A DNA stretch of 63,317 nucleotides from Deltaproteobacteria bacterium (GTDB lineage Bacteria; Desulfobacterota; GWC2-55-46; JAJCZF01). Below, piece after piece: positions 15,424-23,633 of this stretch. The DNA lies in contig JAJCZF010000050.1 of NCBI GenBank assembly GCA_029262535.1, forward strand, positions 1 through 63,317. Direction: 5' to 3'. A model generated the notes under the pieces. The model searched no databases and had not been told where the DNA came from. It was given only the letters and a program-made list of their open reading frames with translations. Position 1 is the stretch's first letter; each line of letters starts with the position of its first letter. A program made the translations under genes and the position numbers.

Positions 15424-15463
15424 ATAAAGGTCGGCTCCGCTTGCGGGCGGGGTCGGCCTTTAT
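15424..15463. terminator. Long GC-rich hairpin, probable bidirectional terminator
   Basis: ATAAAGG at 15424-15430 starts a 17-bp stem, perfect if G-U pairs are allowed, closing at CCTTTAT (15457-15463) around the loop TTGCGG. It lies between two convergent genes, the exported protein and pyrD. U-rich ends are part of the stem on both strands. Confidence 0.65.
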
Positions 15464-15498
15464 CCACCCAATCATTTCAAAAGATGCAAGAGCCGATG

Positions 15499-16416
15499 CT
15501 AATCTAATTTAATAGATCCGACAAGCTCGTTTATATCCTCGATATTGTATTTCTTCATATAACTCTCTATGCCGGAGACGACCTTTGCCGCGCTATCGGG
15601 GTCGATAAAGCTCGCCGTGCCTACCTGCACGGCGGTCGCCCCGGCTATGATGAACTGAAGCGCGTCGTCTCCATTCATTATGCCGCCCATGCCTATTACC
15701 GGCACGCGCACCACGCTTGCAACCTCGCATACCATGCGCACGGCAACCGGCCTTATGGCAGGACCCGATAGCCCCCCTACGCCGTTAGCTAGCACGGGTC
15801 TTCTCTTATCTATATCTACAACCATGCCGGTAATTGTATTTATTAATGATATAGAGTCGGTTCCGCCGTCCTCGACCGCAAGCGCCATGGCGCGTATATC
15901 TGTCACATTCGGAGATAACTTGGTCATTACCGGCAACGACGTAACGGCCTTAACCGCCTCTACCACGGTACGCGCAGAATTCGGGTCGGTGCCGAACTGC
16001 AGACCGCCCTTCTTGACATTGGGACAAGAGATATTGATCTCTATAGCCGCGATACCCTTACAGCCCTCCAGCCTCTCGGCAACGGCGCGGTACTCGTCCA
16101 CGCTCTCACCGAAGATATTGGCTATCGCAGGCACTCCAATATCCCTGAGATAGGGAAGTTTCTCTTCTATAAAAGGCTCTACGCCGACATTTTGAAGCCC
16201 GATTGCGTTCAACATACCGCTAGGCGTCTCAACGGTGCGCGGCGTCGGATTGCCGGGACGCGGCTTGAGGCTAAGCCCCTTTACCACGACAGCTCCGAGC
16301 GCCCTCAGGTCGGTATATGGCGCAAACTCTTCGCCGTAACCGAATGTGCCCGAGGCAGTCATCACCGGGTTCTTTATCGTTACCCCGCCTATATCCACAC
16401 TGGTCTTAATGGCCAT
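15499..16416 (-). CDS. pyrD: Dihydroorotate dehydrogenase B, catalytic subunit
   Basis: 305 residues. Class 1B features: FMN barrel opening KNPVMTASGTFGYGEE, the substrate-binding NAIGLQN, catalytic Cys131 in the loop NISCPNVKKGG, and the phosphate-binding GMGGIMNGDDALQFI. It oxidises dihydroorotate to orotate in pyrimidine synthesis, passing electrons through PyrK to NAD+ and not to quinone. It overlaps the 3' end of pyrK by 11 bp, so the two are translationally coupled, which confirms the PyrDB/PyrK type. Length is typical. Confidence 0.93.
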   Translation of the reverse strand: MAIKTSVDIGGVTIKNPVMTASGTFGYGEEFAPYTDLRALGAVVVKGLSLKPRPGNPTPRTVETPSGMLNAIGLQNVGVEPFIEEKLPYLRDIGVPAIANIFGESVDEYRAVAERLEGCKGIAAIEINISCPNVKKGGLQFGTDPNSARTVVEAVKAVTSLPVMTKLSPNVTDIRAMALAVEDGGTDSISLINTITGMVVDIDKRRPVLANGVGGLSGPAIRPVAVRMVCEVASVVRVPVIGMGGIMNGDDALQFIIAGATAVQVGTASFIDPDSAAKVVSGIESYMKKYNIEDINELVGSIKLD

Positions 16417-17206
16417 CTCTTATCCTCGCCCAATCTATATCTGTAGATTCAAATACCGGACCGTCTGAACAGACGAATCTGTATTCGCCCTCACCCCCAT
16501 TACCCGTACAGGTAACGGCGCACCCGAGGCAGGCCCCGAGGCCGCAGGCCATTGAGTTTTCGAGTGATACATAGGTCTTGACACCCATCTCAAGCATGAG
16601 CGCCGATACCGCGCGTAACATACCCATAGGGCCGCAACTATGAACGACTACAGAGGCCGGGTCGAGACCCTCAAGCGCGCTGCTCAAAAGATCCGTCACA
16701 AGCCCCTTCTCACCCTCTGAGCCGTCTTCGGTGACTACCGAGGGGAGCAGGCCGTATTCTTTAGATGCGTCAATTACAGAGGCCTCTACCCCATCTCTTG
16801 CGCCGAAGATAAGCTTTGATTCAGGATAGACCAAGGCCATAAGATTTAACGGGGCAAGCCCCATGCCGCCGGCGACCAGTATCGTCCGCTCTCCCTCTTT
16901 CGGCGCGGGAAAACCGTTGCCCAGAGGACCGAGCAGATCTACCGCCTGTCCCTCACCAAACTCGCTCATGATCTGCGTGCCGCGCCCCACCACCCTGTAT
17001 AGGATGGTAATACCCGTGACCTGACCCCGTTCGTCCTCCAAGAGACTAAATACGCCAAAGGGCCTCCTCAAAAGCGGGTCGGAACCGGACGAGATACGCA
17101 ACATCACGAACTGACCCGGTGCCGGTCTTACGCCGGTATAAGAAAGGCCCATCAGAAAATGATACGGGCTAAGCGCCCTGTTATATAAGACTTCGGCTCT
17201 CGCCAT
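16406..17206 (-). CDS. pyrK: Dihydroorotate dehydrogenase B, electron transfer subunit
   Basis: 266 residues. An FAD-binding ferredoxin-reductase domain (RRPF at 47-50), a NAD-binding domain (VAGGMGLAPL from 111) and a C-terminal [2Fe-2S] site with Cys221, Cys226, Cys229 and Cys246 (CGLGACLGC and VCSDG). An extra Cys233 sits in the loop. It shuttles electrons from PyrD's FMN to NAD+ via FAD and the 2Fe-2S cluster in the PyrD2K2 complex. It is upstream of and overlaps pyrD. Confidence 0.93.
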   Translation of the reverse strand: MARAEVLYNRALSPYHFLMGLSYTGVRPAPGQFVMLRISSGSDPLLRRPFGVFSLLEDERGQVTGITILYRVVGRGTQIMSEFGEGQAVDLLGPLGNGFPAPKEGERTILVAGGMGLAPLNLMALVYPESKLIFGARDGVEASVIDASKEYGLLPSVVTEDGSEGEKGLVTDLLSSALEGLDPASVVVHSCGPMGMLRAVSALMLEMGVKTYVSLENSMACGLGACLGCAVTCTGNGGEGEYRFVCSDGPVFESTDIDWARIRDGH

Positions 17207-17256
17207 AAGATTTTTTATCCTCGATGCCTGTCATTAACGGCATCTTTATATAGAGC

Positions 17257-17757
17257 TTAACGCCATTTTTTATAGGGGTTTTCCCAGCCGTCAACTTTAA
17301 GTTCCATTATCATGGCGTCCTCGTCGCCATAGTACTTCTTTCTAACATATGAATGGCGGAATTTAAAGGACTCATAAAGCTCTATAGCCGCCTCGTTCGA
17401 GCGCCTTACCTCAAGGTAGATATCCTCGACCCCGGACTCGGCCATAAATTGTATAGAAAAAGATAGTAACCGAGCCGCGACCCCTATACGCCTGTAGTCG
17501 GGATGGGTCGAAAGGTTCAGTAGATGGGCCTCGCCGTGCACCACCCAGAATACGATATAGGCCAGAACTACTTCCTGTCCGCCTATATTTCCCTTGGCAA
17601 CGAAAAAGTTCGATACCGGGTTATAAAGTTCTTTTAAAAAGATATTTTCCGACCATGGCCCGTCGAAAGAGGATTTTTCGATAGTCAGGATATCGGCAAG
17701 GTCTTCCTCTACGGCTGGCAGGACCTTCCAGGCGGTAAACTTTTTATTATCCTGCAA
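17257..17757 (-). CDS. rimI: GNAT acetyltransferase, RimI-like
   Basis: 166 residues. A GNAT domain with the acetyl-CoA-binding loop DYRRIGVAARLL and the C-terminal EVRRSNEAAIELYESFKF typical of RimI (N-alpha-acetylation of ribosomal protein S18). RimI genes are often close to tsaB/tsaD, which are not in this window, so the substrate is not certain. It precedes pyrK-pyrD on the same strand with a 50-bp gap. Confidence 0.8.
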   Translation of the reverse strand: MQDNKKFTAWKVLPAVEEDLADILTIEKSSFDGPWSENIFLKELYNPVSNFFVAKGNIGGQEVVLAYIVFWVVHGEAHLLNLSTHPDYRRIGVAARLLSFSIQFMAESGVEDIYLEVRRSNEAAIELYESFKFRHSYVRKKYYGDEDAMIMELKVDGWENPYKKWR

Positions 17758-17822
17758 TGATCTATACCAGATAGAAGGTCAAAGAGAGAGAGGCTCCGGG
17801 TAGGGCCGGGCTTTCAGCGCCC

Positions 17823-18440
17823 TTACTTTACATTAACGGCAAAAATCATATCCCAAAAATCTATCTTTTTGAGCTTGTACATCTCCCGCACATTAAGGCC
17901 CGCGCCGCTTATAAACTCATCCATGCCAAGGTCGGATCGCCAGCCTATGCGCTTCGATATAGGATTAAATACCTTTGAAAAGGAACCCATGAGCGGATGC
18001 GGACTTTTAAAGTGGTTTATGACAACGACATCGCCATCGGGCTTGCAGACGCGGCGTACCTCCTTCATTACCATGAAGGGGTCGCTCACAACACTAACGA
18101 CGTGTGATATAAAAACTTTGTCAAATGCGTTATCCGGAAACTCAAGACGCATGGCGTCCATCTCCATGACGGAGATATGTGAATAACCGTGCTCTCTGAT
18201 CTTCTGCTTGGCCTGCTTTAACATCTCCGCGGAGTGGTCGATGCCTGTGACCGTGCAGTGCTCGGGATAGGTTGACAGAGAGAGCCCGGTGCCGATGCCG
18301 ACGTCCAGGACGCACTCGCCCGGCTTTACGTCCATAGCCTCGACCGCGTGGCTTATTCTCGGAAAAAAGATCCACTTAAAAAGACGGTCGTATACATCCG
18401 AATAAGAGGCGTAAATCTTCTTAGCGCTATCGGCATCCAC
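17823..18440 (-). CDS. Class I SAM methyltransferase, PmtA/UbiE-like
   Basis: 205 residues. A Rossmann methyltransferase with motif I VLDVGIGTGLSLS, the acidic residue of motif II in VTGIDHSAEML, and AFDKVFISHVVSVVSDP. The N-terminus (YASYSDVYDRLFKWIFFPRI) and the length closely resemble the Rhodobacter-type phosphatidylethanolamine N-methyltransferase PmtA; ubiquinone/menaquinone UbiE-like enzymes are the main alternative. A role in phospholipid methylation at the inner membrane is inference. It has a 65-bp gap to rimI. Confidence 0.72.
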   Translation of the reverse strand: MDADSAKKIYASYSDVYDRLFKWIFFPRISHAVEAMDVKPGECVLDVGIGTGLSLSTYPEHCTVTGIDHSAEMLKQAKQKIREHGYSHISVMEMDAMRLEFPDNAFDKVFISHVVSVVSDPFMVMKEVRRVCKPDGDVVVINHFKSPHPLMGSFSKVFNPISKRIGWRSDLGMDEFISGAGLNVREMYKLKKIDFWDMIFAVNVK

Positions 18441-18553
18441 CCGTTAGAACCCTCGCATTACAGTTAAAAGCTATCTTTTATATTTTGAATTAACCGGAAG
18501 TCAAGAGCCGCTACGTACTCAGTATATCAAGCAAACTCTGTACTATAAGATAA

Positions 18554-18589
18554 TAAAAAACCGACTTTTAGTCAATTATAAAAGTCGGT
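18554..18589 (-). terminator. Rho-independent terminator of the lytic transglycosylase gene
   Basis: An 11-bp perfect stem (ACCGACTTTTA at 18560-18570 with TAAAAGTCGGT at 18579-18589) is followed on the minus strand by six T. It is 30 bp past the stop of the preceding gene. Confidence 0.85.
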
Positions 18590-18618
18590 CTCTACTTAAA
18601 AATATGAATTCTTTAATA

Positions 18619-19233
18619 TTACCTGTCGAGGTCGTTATCCCTATAGACGGCGTAGCTATTGAGCACACGGTCGGCGTAGGCCGATTTCAAGTTTCCATGC
18701 CCGTTAACCCTCGCCCTTCTTAGCCTTTTTTTGATACCGTAGGGACCGTTATTATAGGCGGCGATAGCAAGCACCTCTTCCTCGAACATATCAAGAAGGC
18801 CCGAAAAATAGTGTATGCCAAGCCTTACGTTTTCGCTCGGATCGTAGAGTGTCTCCTTGCCGTTCCAGTCCATGTTGAGATCGCGCGCCACCTCGCGTCC
18901 CGTACTCGGAAGTATCTGCATCATGCCGATTGCGCCCTTATGGGAACGAGCGCGGCTCTTAAATGTGGACTCCGTCTTTATCAGTGCGCATATGAGCATC
19001 GGGTCTATATCATAGGCCGCGCTACGCTCTACTATCGTCTTTGCAAGCCCAAGCTCTTCAACGTCGGTAAGGCCCATCTTGAAACCGCCGAAGAGTTCGA
19101 GCACGCGGCTCACCTCTTCATTGCCTAAACCGTCCTCAGCCGCCTCTAGATGAGAGTCGTCATAGGAACGCACTGCGCTTAGCTGAAAGAGAAAGAATAC
19201 GGACAAAGCCGCTATCATTATCTTTTTCTTCAT
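18619..19233 (-). CDS. Periplasmic lytic transglycosylase (SLT domain)
   Basis: 204 residues with a signal peptide (about 1-22). The SLT/lysozyme-fold domain carries the catalytic Glu88 in ICALIKTESTFKSRA, the GAIGMMQILPSTG signature, and AYNNGPYGIKKRL. It cleaves the MurNAc-GlcNAc bond of peptidoglycan with formation of 1,6-anhydroMurNAc. It is transcribed alone and ends at a strong terminator. The residues between the signal peptide and the catalytic domain (about 25-65) have no recognisable domain. Confidence 0.88.
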   Translation of the reverse strand: MKKKIMIAALSVFFLFQLSAVRSYDDSHLEAAEDGLGNEEVSRVLELFGGFKMGLTDVEELGLAKTIVERSAAYDIDPMLICALIKTESTFKSRARSHKGAIGMMQILPSTGREVARDLNMDWNGKETLYDPSENVRLGIHYFSGLLDMFEEEVLAIAAYNNGPYGIKKRLRRARVNGHGNLKSAYADRVLNSYAVYRDNDLDR

Positions 19234-19265
19234 AAATATTTTTTATCCTTTAAGGAAGCTCTGGT

Positions 19266-19400
19266 CTATTCTGGGCGAAGTAGATTGTGAACTAAAATTT
19301 TCAGATTCAAGGCGCGAATTGCACGTAGTAGCAAGCTACTTCTAAGATTCGCAACGCAGAAGCTGGACATTTTCGACGCAAGATACGAGTTCACGAATAG
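19266..19400. repeat. Long imperfect palindromic intergenic repeat
   Basis: A dyad of about 108 bp: GTGAACT (19287-19293) and AGTTCAC (19388-19394) at the ends, AAAAT...CAG blocks inside, and the central AGTAGC-AA-GCTACT (19327-19340). It resembles dispersed repeats that are often mis-called as short proteins containing LLRAIRALNLK, which one frame here does encode. I treat it as a mobile or structural repeat, not as a gene. Confidence 0.7.
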
Positions 19401-19444
19401 ATCAGAGTTTCCTTTAATGTATTGTAGTACGAAACCGACAAATG

Positions 19445-20434
19445 TCAACCCCCAGCCACAATATCTTGTATAGAGCGTGACAGAGAGACCATATTTTGGA
19501 GAGGGATCTCTCTTGTAATTCCACAAGACGGCGCGATCATCACCGCGCCGTCTGCAACTAACTTTGAGGCCTCTTGCCCTATCTCTACAGGACCCTTATG
19601 AAAGAGCGTATCGATACTCAGACCCGCCATAAGCCTTTTACCGGGCAACAACTCTTTCAACTCCCGTATGGATGTATCGGAATCGAGGCTGATTATATCG
19701 GCCTTGAGCTCTCCGAGCAGATGGGCGAGCTTCATTGCATTGCCGCATATATGCACAATCGTTCCAACTTCTCTTCCATATGACGCCGCGCTCTCAGCCA
19801 GCTCGTTCAGGTAAGGCAGCGTAAATTCCCTGAAAAGATCTTCACCGAGCATCTCTCCATTCGACGCGGGATCCATTATAAAGACGACCTCCGCCCCTGC
19901 ATGGATAAGCTCCCTTAAAAAGCCAATCGAGCCATCGGTTAAAACCCTTAAGAGCGAATGCACTGCCTCCGGCTCGGAGAGCATCGACTTCAAGAGCTTT
20001 CTTGTATCGACAAGCGACGTCGCAAGGCTCACCGGGCCGACGAGATCGGCTATGACCGGCAGGTCTACTTCACTGTCTATCTCACTATAGGGCTCACTAT
20101 AGGGCTCACTACCTGCCGCCGTTTTAATCGCGGCGATAACCTCAGGCATTCGCCCCGAACTCTTCGGGTCAAGGAGCGGAAGCGACAAAAACTCACCGAC
20201 CTCGCTTAACGGATATTCATACTCTCCGGCCTCAAAACCAAAGGTCTCTATCTCGCGCTCGCCTCCGTAGGCCTCGCTCTCGACAGTCATGCGATAGGGA
20301 AGCCCCTTGGCGCCGCGTAGGGACGCATCCATTCCATCAGGCGTCGAAATAAAGAGCCCGCCCGGAGCGACAAATACCGGAGCGAACCGATCCGCACCCT
20401 TGAGCACGGCAAAGAATTTTTCTTTAGCGTTCAT
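19445..20434 (-). CDS. Uroporphyrinogen decarboxylase/MtaA-CmuA-like methyltransferase
   Basis: 329 residues of the UroD/methylcobamide methyltransferase superfamily. The Zn-thiolate ligands of the MtaA branch are present: His228 and Cys230 (VHICGN), with Cys304 (APSCGI). True UroDs lack this set, so transfer of a methyl group between a corrinoid protein and a thiol such as CoM, homocysteine or a pterin is more likely than heme synthesis. metF (methyl-tetrahydrofolate) lies 650 bp away, which agrees with C1 metabolism, but no corrinoid protein gene is present here. Residues 109-124 (SEPYSEPYSEIDSEVD) come from a 12-bp tandem repeat. Confidence 0.72.
   Translation of the reverse strand: MNAKEKFFAVLKGADRFAPVFVAPGGLFISTPDGMDASLRGAKGLPYRMTVESEAYGGEREIETFGFEAGEYEYPLSEVGEFLSLPLLDPKSSGRMPEVIAAIKTAAGSEPYSEPYSEIDSEVDLPVIADLVGPVSLATSLVDTRKLLKSMLSEPEAVHSLLRVLTDGSIGFLRELIHAGAEVVFIMDPASNGEMLGEDLFREFTLPYLNELAESAASYGREVGTIVHICGNAMKLAHLLGELKADIISLDSDTSIRELKELLPGKRLMAGLSIDTLFHKGPVEIGQEASKLVADGAVMIAPSCGITREIPLQNMVSLSRSIQDIVAGG
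20081..20110. repeat. 12-bp in-frame tandem repeat inside the UroD/MtaA-like gene
   Basis: CTCACTATAGGG occurs at 20081-20092 and 20093-20104, followed by a half unit (20105-20110). On the coding strand it adds SEPY units, keeps frame and lies in a loop between domains, so copy number changes would be tolerated. Confidence 0.85.
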
Positions 20435-20627
20435 CTACAGTACCGATCAACTTTGAATTAATTAATTATTATAGCATAAAAGCATAAACTATGCCAAATA
20501 GACAGCCTGCTCTTATTTTATCAAAAAAGCTCCCGCCATAGGCCGATATTAAGAAGTTACGTCGCCTCTCGAAAGCTCACGCCCTAGCCCCTTCGCCTTC
20601 TCTCTTACTAAAAGAGAAAGCAAAAGC

Positions 20628-20656
20628 TTGACTCATCGCTCCTCACTAACTACTAT
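20628..20656 (+). promoter_or_regulatory. Candidate promoter of the AbrB-like gene
   Basis: TTGACT (20628-20633), 17-nt spacer and TACTAT (20651-20656). The predicted start is near 20663, 24 nt before the ATG, and GGGGAG lies in the short leader. A TCTCTT/AAGAGA hairpin (20601-20617) sits just upstream. Confidence 0.5.
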
Positions 20657-20686
20657 ATAAGTATAGAGACGAAAGGGGAGAAAACT

Positions 20687-20887
20687 ATGAAGACAAAGAT
20701 TATAAAGGTCGGAGACAAGACAGAGGGCATAGCGCTTCCTGCGGATTTTCTCTGCGCCCTGGAACTCATTCCGGGAGCCGAGGTCGAGATCTCGCTAGAC
20801 GAGAAGAACAAGTGGATACTTATACGCCCCTTGCACGGCGAAGATTTCATAGAGCATTTCAAGGAGTCGATGGAGACCATGGCATAA
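20687..20887 (+). CDS. AbrB/MazE-type swapped-hairpin DNA-binding protein
   Basis: 66 residues. The sequence MKTKIIKVGDKTEGIALPADFL followed by LIPGAEVEISLDEKNKWILIRPL is the AbrB/SpoVT/MazE beta-hairpin dimerisation fold. Such proteins are either transition-state regulators or antitoxins. No toxin ORF (PIN, MazF-like) follows; the next gene is convergent metF. A solitary autoregulated repressor is therefore more likely, with an orphan antitoxin possible. It has its own promoter and a perfect 10-bp hairpin 12 bp past the stop. Confidence 0.75.
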   Translation: MKTKIIKVGDKTEGIALPADFLCALELIPGAEVEISLDEKNKWILIRPLHGEDFIEHFKESMETMA

Positions 20888-20899
20888 AACCATAGAAAC

Positions 20900-20923
20900 C
20901 GCCCGCCATCTCAATGGCGGGCG
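20900..20923 (+). terminator. GC-rich hairpin after the AbrB-like gene
   Basis: CGCCCGCCAT (20900-20909) and ATGGCGGGCG (20914-20923) form a perfect 10-bp stem with a 4-nt loop. No T run follows, so it may be a stabilising 3' hairpin or a weak terminator. Confidence 0.5.
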
Positions 20924-21049
20924 ACTGCGACCCTTGCCGCCTCGACTATGCAGAACCTAACGCCGGTACGCCTATCACTCGTCTAGCAGGTTCGAGTAGG
21001 TCGAGCAAGTCCGTTCAGCAGGAAAATATCTTAAAAAACTAATAGGGGT

Positions 21050-21077
21050 AAAAAATATTGCAGGAAGTTGCCCTTGC
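21050..21077 (-). terminator. Weak terminator after metF
   Basis: On the minus strand GCAAGG and CCTGC form a short stem with one bulged base, followed within five bases by six T (21055-21050). It is the only terminator-like structure after the pur-metF operon. Confidence 0.45.
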
Positions 21078-21089
21078 GGTCTTTCGTCT

Positions 21090-21980
21090 CTACTCTGCGA
21101 GTTTTACAATATCGGGCACGGTCTGTTCGAGGCCGATTGCCATGATATGCGCGCCGTGGCAGAAGGTTTTGAGTTCTCTGAGTTGTTCGGCGGCTATCTC
21201 TATGCCTTTTTGCAGTTCGTCTTCGGCGTTTTCGAGTTCTTCTATATATCTTTGCGGCACTGTAACGCCGGGTACGTTTTTATTTAGAAAGTTCGCCATC
21301 TTTGCGCTCTTTAGCAAAAGTATGCCTCCGAGTATCTTTACGCCGAACTTGTCGGACTTATCGAAGAAGGACTTAAAGCCGTCCATATCGAATATAGCCT
21401 GTGTCTGAAAGAAGCGCGCTCCGGCGGCGATCTTCTTGCGGAACTTTATCATCTCCGGTTCCATCGGCACAGCGCCGGGGGCGACTACCGCGCCGATGTA
21501 AAAGTCGGTTGAGCCGCGCAGCTTCTTATTATTGATATTAAGCCCCTCGTTCAACTTGGTTATCGTATCGACCAGTTGTACGGAATCGAGATCAAAGACC
21601 GACTTTGCGTTTTTGTGGTCTCCGAAAGAGACATGATCGCCTGTAAGCGCGAGCACATTTCTTATACCGAATACATGCGCTCCGAGCAGGTCGGACTGTA
21701 TAGCAAGGCGGTTTCTATCGCGGCATGTCACCTGAAATACCGGCTCTACTCCCACGTCCATGAGCAGTTTGGAACATGTCAGGCTCGACAGGCGCATGAC
21801 GGCGCGCTGGTTATCGGTAACATTGGCGGCGACGATAACGTCCTTGCAGAGCTTTGAGTTCTCAATGAATTTATCGGTATTTACGCCCTTGGGCGGACAG
21901 ATCTCAGCCGTTATGGCAAAACGGCCCGTTTCGAGAGATTCTTCGAGATTAGACCTGTAAAGTTTTTTATCTTCTGTCAT
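21090..21980 (-). CDS. metF: Methylenetetrahydrofolate reductase
   Basis: 296 residues, a MetF TIM barrel: AEICPPKGVNTDKF near the N-terminus, VTDNQRAVMRLSS, LALTGDH and the later GARFFQTQAIFDMDGF. It reduces 5,10-methylene-H4folate to 5-methyl-H4folate. Anaerobes use this enzyme either for methionine synthesis or in the methyl branch of the Wood-Ljungdahl pathway, and the sequence alone does not decide between them. It is the last gene of the purB-purC-purS-purQ-metF operon, 10 bp after purQ. The link to purine genes fits a shared folate C1 pool. Confidence 0.9.
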   Translation of the reverse strand: MTEDKKLYRSNLEESLETGRFAITAEICPPKGVNTDKFIENSKLCKDVIVAANVTDNQRAVMRLSSLTCSKLLMDVGVEPVFQVTCRDRNRLAIQSDLLGAHVFGIRNVLALTGDHVSFGDHKNAKSVFDLDSVQLVDTITKLNEGLNINNKKLRGSTDFYIGAVVAPGAVPMEPEMIKFRKKIAAGARFFQTQAIFDMDGFKSFFDKSDKFGVKILGGILLLKSAKMANFLNKNVPGVTVPQRYIEELENAEDELQKGIEIAAEQLRELKTFCHGAHIMAIGLEQTVPDIVKLAE

Positions 21981-21989
21981 ACAGGCTCC

Positions 21990-22679
21990 TTAACCCGCAG
22001 CCTTTAGGATGGAGTCGAATAGGCCGCGCCCACCGATGGGGCCGAGTATCTCTTCGAGCGCGCGTTCGGGGTGGGGCATAAGTCCCATTACGTTGCCGGC
22101 CTTATTTACGATACCGGCGATATTGGAGAGAGAGCCGTTGGGATTGGCCTCGCCCGTTATCCGGCCGTCGGGGGTAGAGTAGCGAAATACCACGCGCCCG
22201 TTATCTTCGAGTTCCTTTAAGGTGTCAGGGTCGGCGAAGTAGTTGCCGTCTGCGTGCGCTATGGGCATGGTAACCACCTCGCCCTCTTCGTAAGAGCCGG
22301 TAAACGGGGTGTCCACGTTTTCAACGCGGAGCGTTACGTCTTCGCAGATGAACTTGAGGTCGCGGTTTCTCATGAGCACGCCGGGAAGGAGGCGCGACTC
22401 GGTAAGGACCTGAAAGCCATTACAGATGCCGATGACGAGACCGCCCGAGTCGGCGAACTTTACGACCTCGTTCATGACGGGCGAACCCTTGGCCACGGCG
22501 CCGGGGCGCAGGTAATCTCCGTAGGAGAAACCGCCGGGCACGATAATACAATCGAGAGAATCGAGCTTCGTCTCCTTATGCCATATGTAGGAGGTATCAC
22601 CGCCGTAGATATGCTTTGCCGCGTGATAGCAGTCATGGTCGCAGTTGGACCCCGGGAATACTATAACTCCAAACTTCAT
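21990..22679 (-). CDS. purQ: Phosphoribosylformylglycinamidine synthase subunit I (glutaminase)
   Basis: 229 residues, a class I glutamine amidotransferase. The nucleophile Cys lies in [13 protein letters not shown] and the catalytic His in [10 protein letters not shown]. It supplies ammonia for conversion of FGAR to FGAM and works in a complex with PurS and PurL. PurS is encoded 3 bp upstream. PurL, the synthetase subunit, is not in the window. Confidence 0.95.
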   Translation of the reverse strand: MKFGVIVFPGSNCDHDCYHAAKHIYGGDTSYIWHKETKLDSLDCIIVPGGFSYGDYLRPGAVAKGSPVMNEVVKFADSGGLVIGICNGFQVLTESRLLPGVLMRNRDLKFICEDVTLRVENVDTPFTGSYEEGEVVTMPIAHADGNYFADPDTLKELEDNGRVVFRYSTPDGRITGEANPNGSLSNIAGIVNKAGNVMGLMPHPERALEEILGPIGGRGLFDSILKAAG

Positions 22680-22682
22680 GGG

Positions 22683-22925
22683 CTACCCGTCTATCTCAAC
22701 GCGATAGTTTTCCATCACGGTATTGGCCAATAATTTTTCGCATATCTCGGCAAGTCTGTCCTCGGCCTCGGTCCGGTCCATATCGTCGAGTTCGATCTCT
22801 ATGACCTTGCCGATCCTGATATCTTTTATAAAACTGTAGCCGGCCCGTTCGAGCGAGCCGTGCGCTGCCTTGCCCTGCGGATCGAGCACGCCGTTTTTAA
22901 GTGTTACGAAAACCTTTGCCTTCAT
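22683..22925 (-). CDS. purS: Phosphoribosylformylglycinamidine synthase subunit PurS
   Basis: 80 residues, typical PurS: MKAKVFVTLKNGVLDPQGKA, then GYSFIKDIRIGKVIEIELD and the C-terminal NTVMENYRVEI. It is a dimeric bridge between PurQ and small-type PurL. It sits between purC (3 bp upstream) and purQ (3 bp downstream), the usual order for organisms with the three-part FGAM synthase. Confidence 0.95.
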   Translation of the reverse strand: MKAKVFVTLKNGVLDPQGKAAHGSLERAGYSFIKDIRIGKVIEIELDDMDRTEAEDRLAEICEKLLANTVMENYRVEIDG

Positions 22926-22928
22926 TTT

Positions 22929-23633
22929 CTACTCCAGTACCCTGTTCATTACGTCCCTGTAGGACTCTTCGATATTGCCCAGGTCGCGGCGGAAGCGGTC
23001 TTTGTCTAGCTTTTCACCGGTCTTCTTATCCCAGAGGCGACAGCCGTCCGGCGTGAACTCGTCACCCAAGAGTATCTCGCCCTTGTGACGACCAAATTCA
23101 AGTTTAAAGTCAACGAGGAATATGCCGCGCGCGTCAAAGAAGTCGCTCATAAGTTTGTTGACCTTGAGCGTCTCTTCTTTCATAAATGTCAGCTCTTCGG
23201 GAGTGGCAAGGCCGAGAGCGAAGACGTAGTCGTCGTTTATCATCGGGTCGCCAAGCGGGTCGGACTTATAGCTTAGCTCGACTATGGTCTGCTTTAGGGC
23301 GGTGCCCTCCTCAATACCCATGCGCTTTGAGAAAGAGCCGGCGGCGACGTTGCGCACGATAACCTCGACCATTATAATCTCTAACTCTTTAACGGCCATC
23401 TCTCTATCCGAGAGACGCTCTATAAAGTGGGTCTTGATGCCGCCCGCTTCGAGGTACTTAAATATCTCCGAGGCGATCTTGTTATTAAATACGCCCTTCT
23501 CTTCGATAGTGCCCTTCTTCTTACCGTCGAAGGCCGTTGCGTCATCTTTAAAGTACATGACGCTACAATCGTCCACATCTGTCGAGAAGATCTTCTTGGC
23601 CTTGCCCTCGTATTTCATCTCCATTATCTTCAT
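22929..23633 (-). CDS. purC: Phosphoribosylaminoimidazole-succinocarboxamide synthase
   Basis: 234 residues. SAICAR synthetase features: YEGKAKKIF, FNNKIASEIFKYLE, EVIVRNVAAGSF, DFKLEFGRHKGEILLGDEFTPD. It joins aspartate to CAIR using ATP. The start at 23633 is chosen because GAGGAAG lies eleven bases upstream; an internal ATG five codons on has no properly spaced site. The ATG overlaps the purB stop (ATGA), so translation is coupled. Confidence 0.95.
   Translation of the reverse strand: MKIMEMKYEGKAKKIFSTDVDDCSVMYFKDDATAFDGKKKGTIEEKGVFNNKIASEIFKYLEAGGIKTHFIERLSDREMAVKELEIIMVEVIVRNVAAGSFSKRMGIEEGTALKQTIVELSYKSDPLGDPMINDDYVFALGLATPEELTFMKEETLKVNKLMSDFFDARGIFLVDFKLEFGRHKGEILLGDEFTPDGCRLWDKKTGEKLDKDRFRRDLGNIEESYRDVMNRVLE

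Noticed and set aside
19266-19526. 86-codon minus-strand frame containing LLRAIRALNLK
   Set aside because: It reads through the palindromic repeat at 19287-19394 and the end of the UroD-like gene; no ribosome site and no conserved domain.
20940-21030. tRNA-like GGTTCGAGTAGG segment
   Set aside because: No acceptor stem or cloverleaf can be formed around it.
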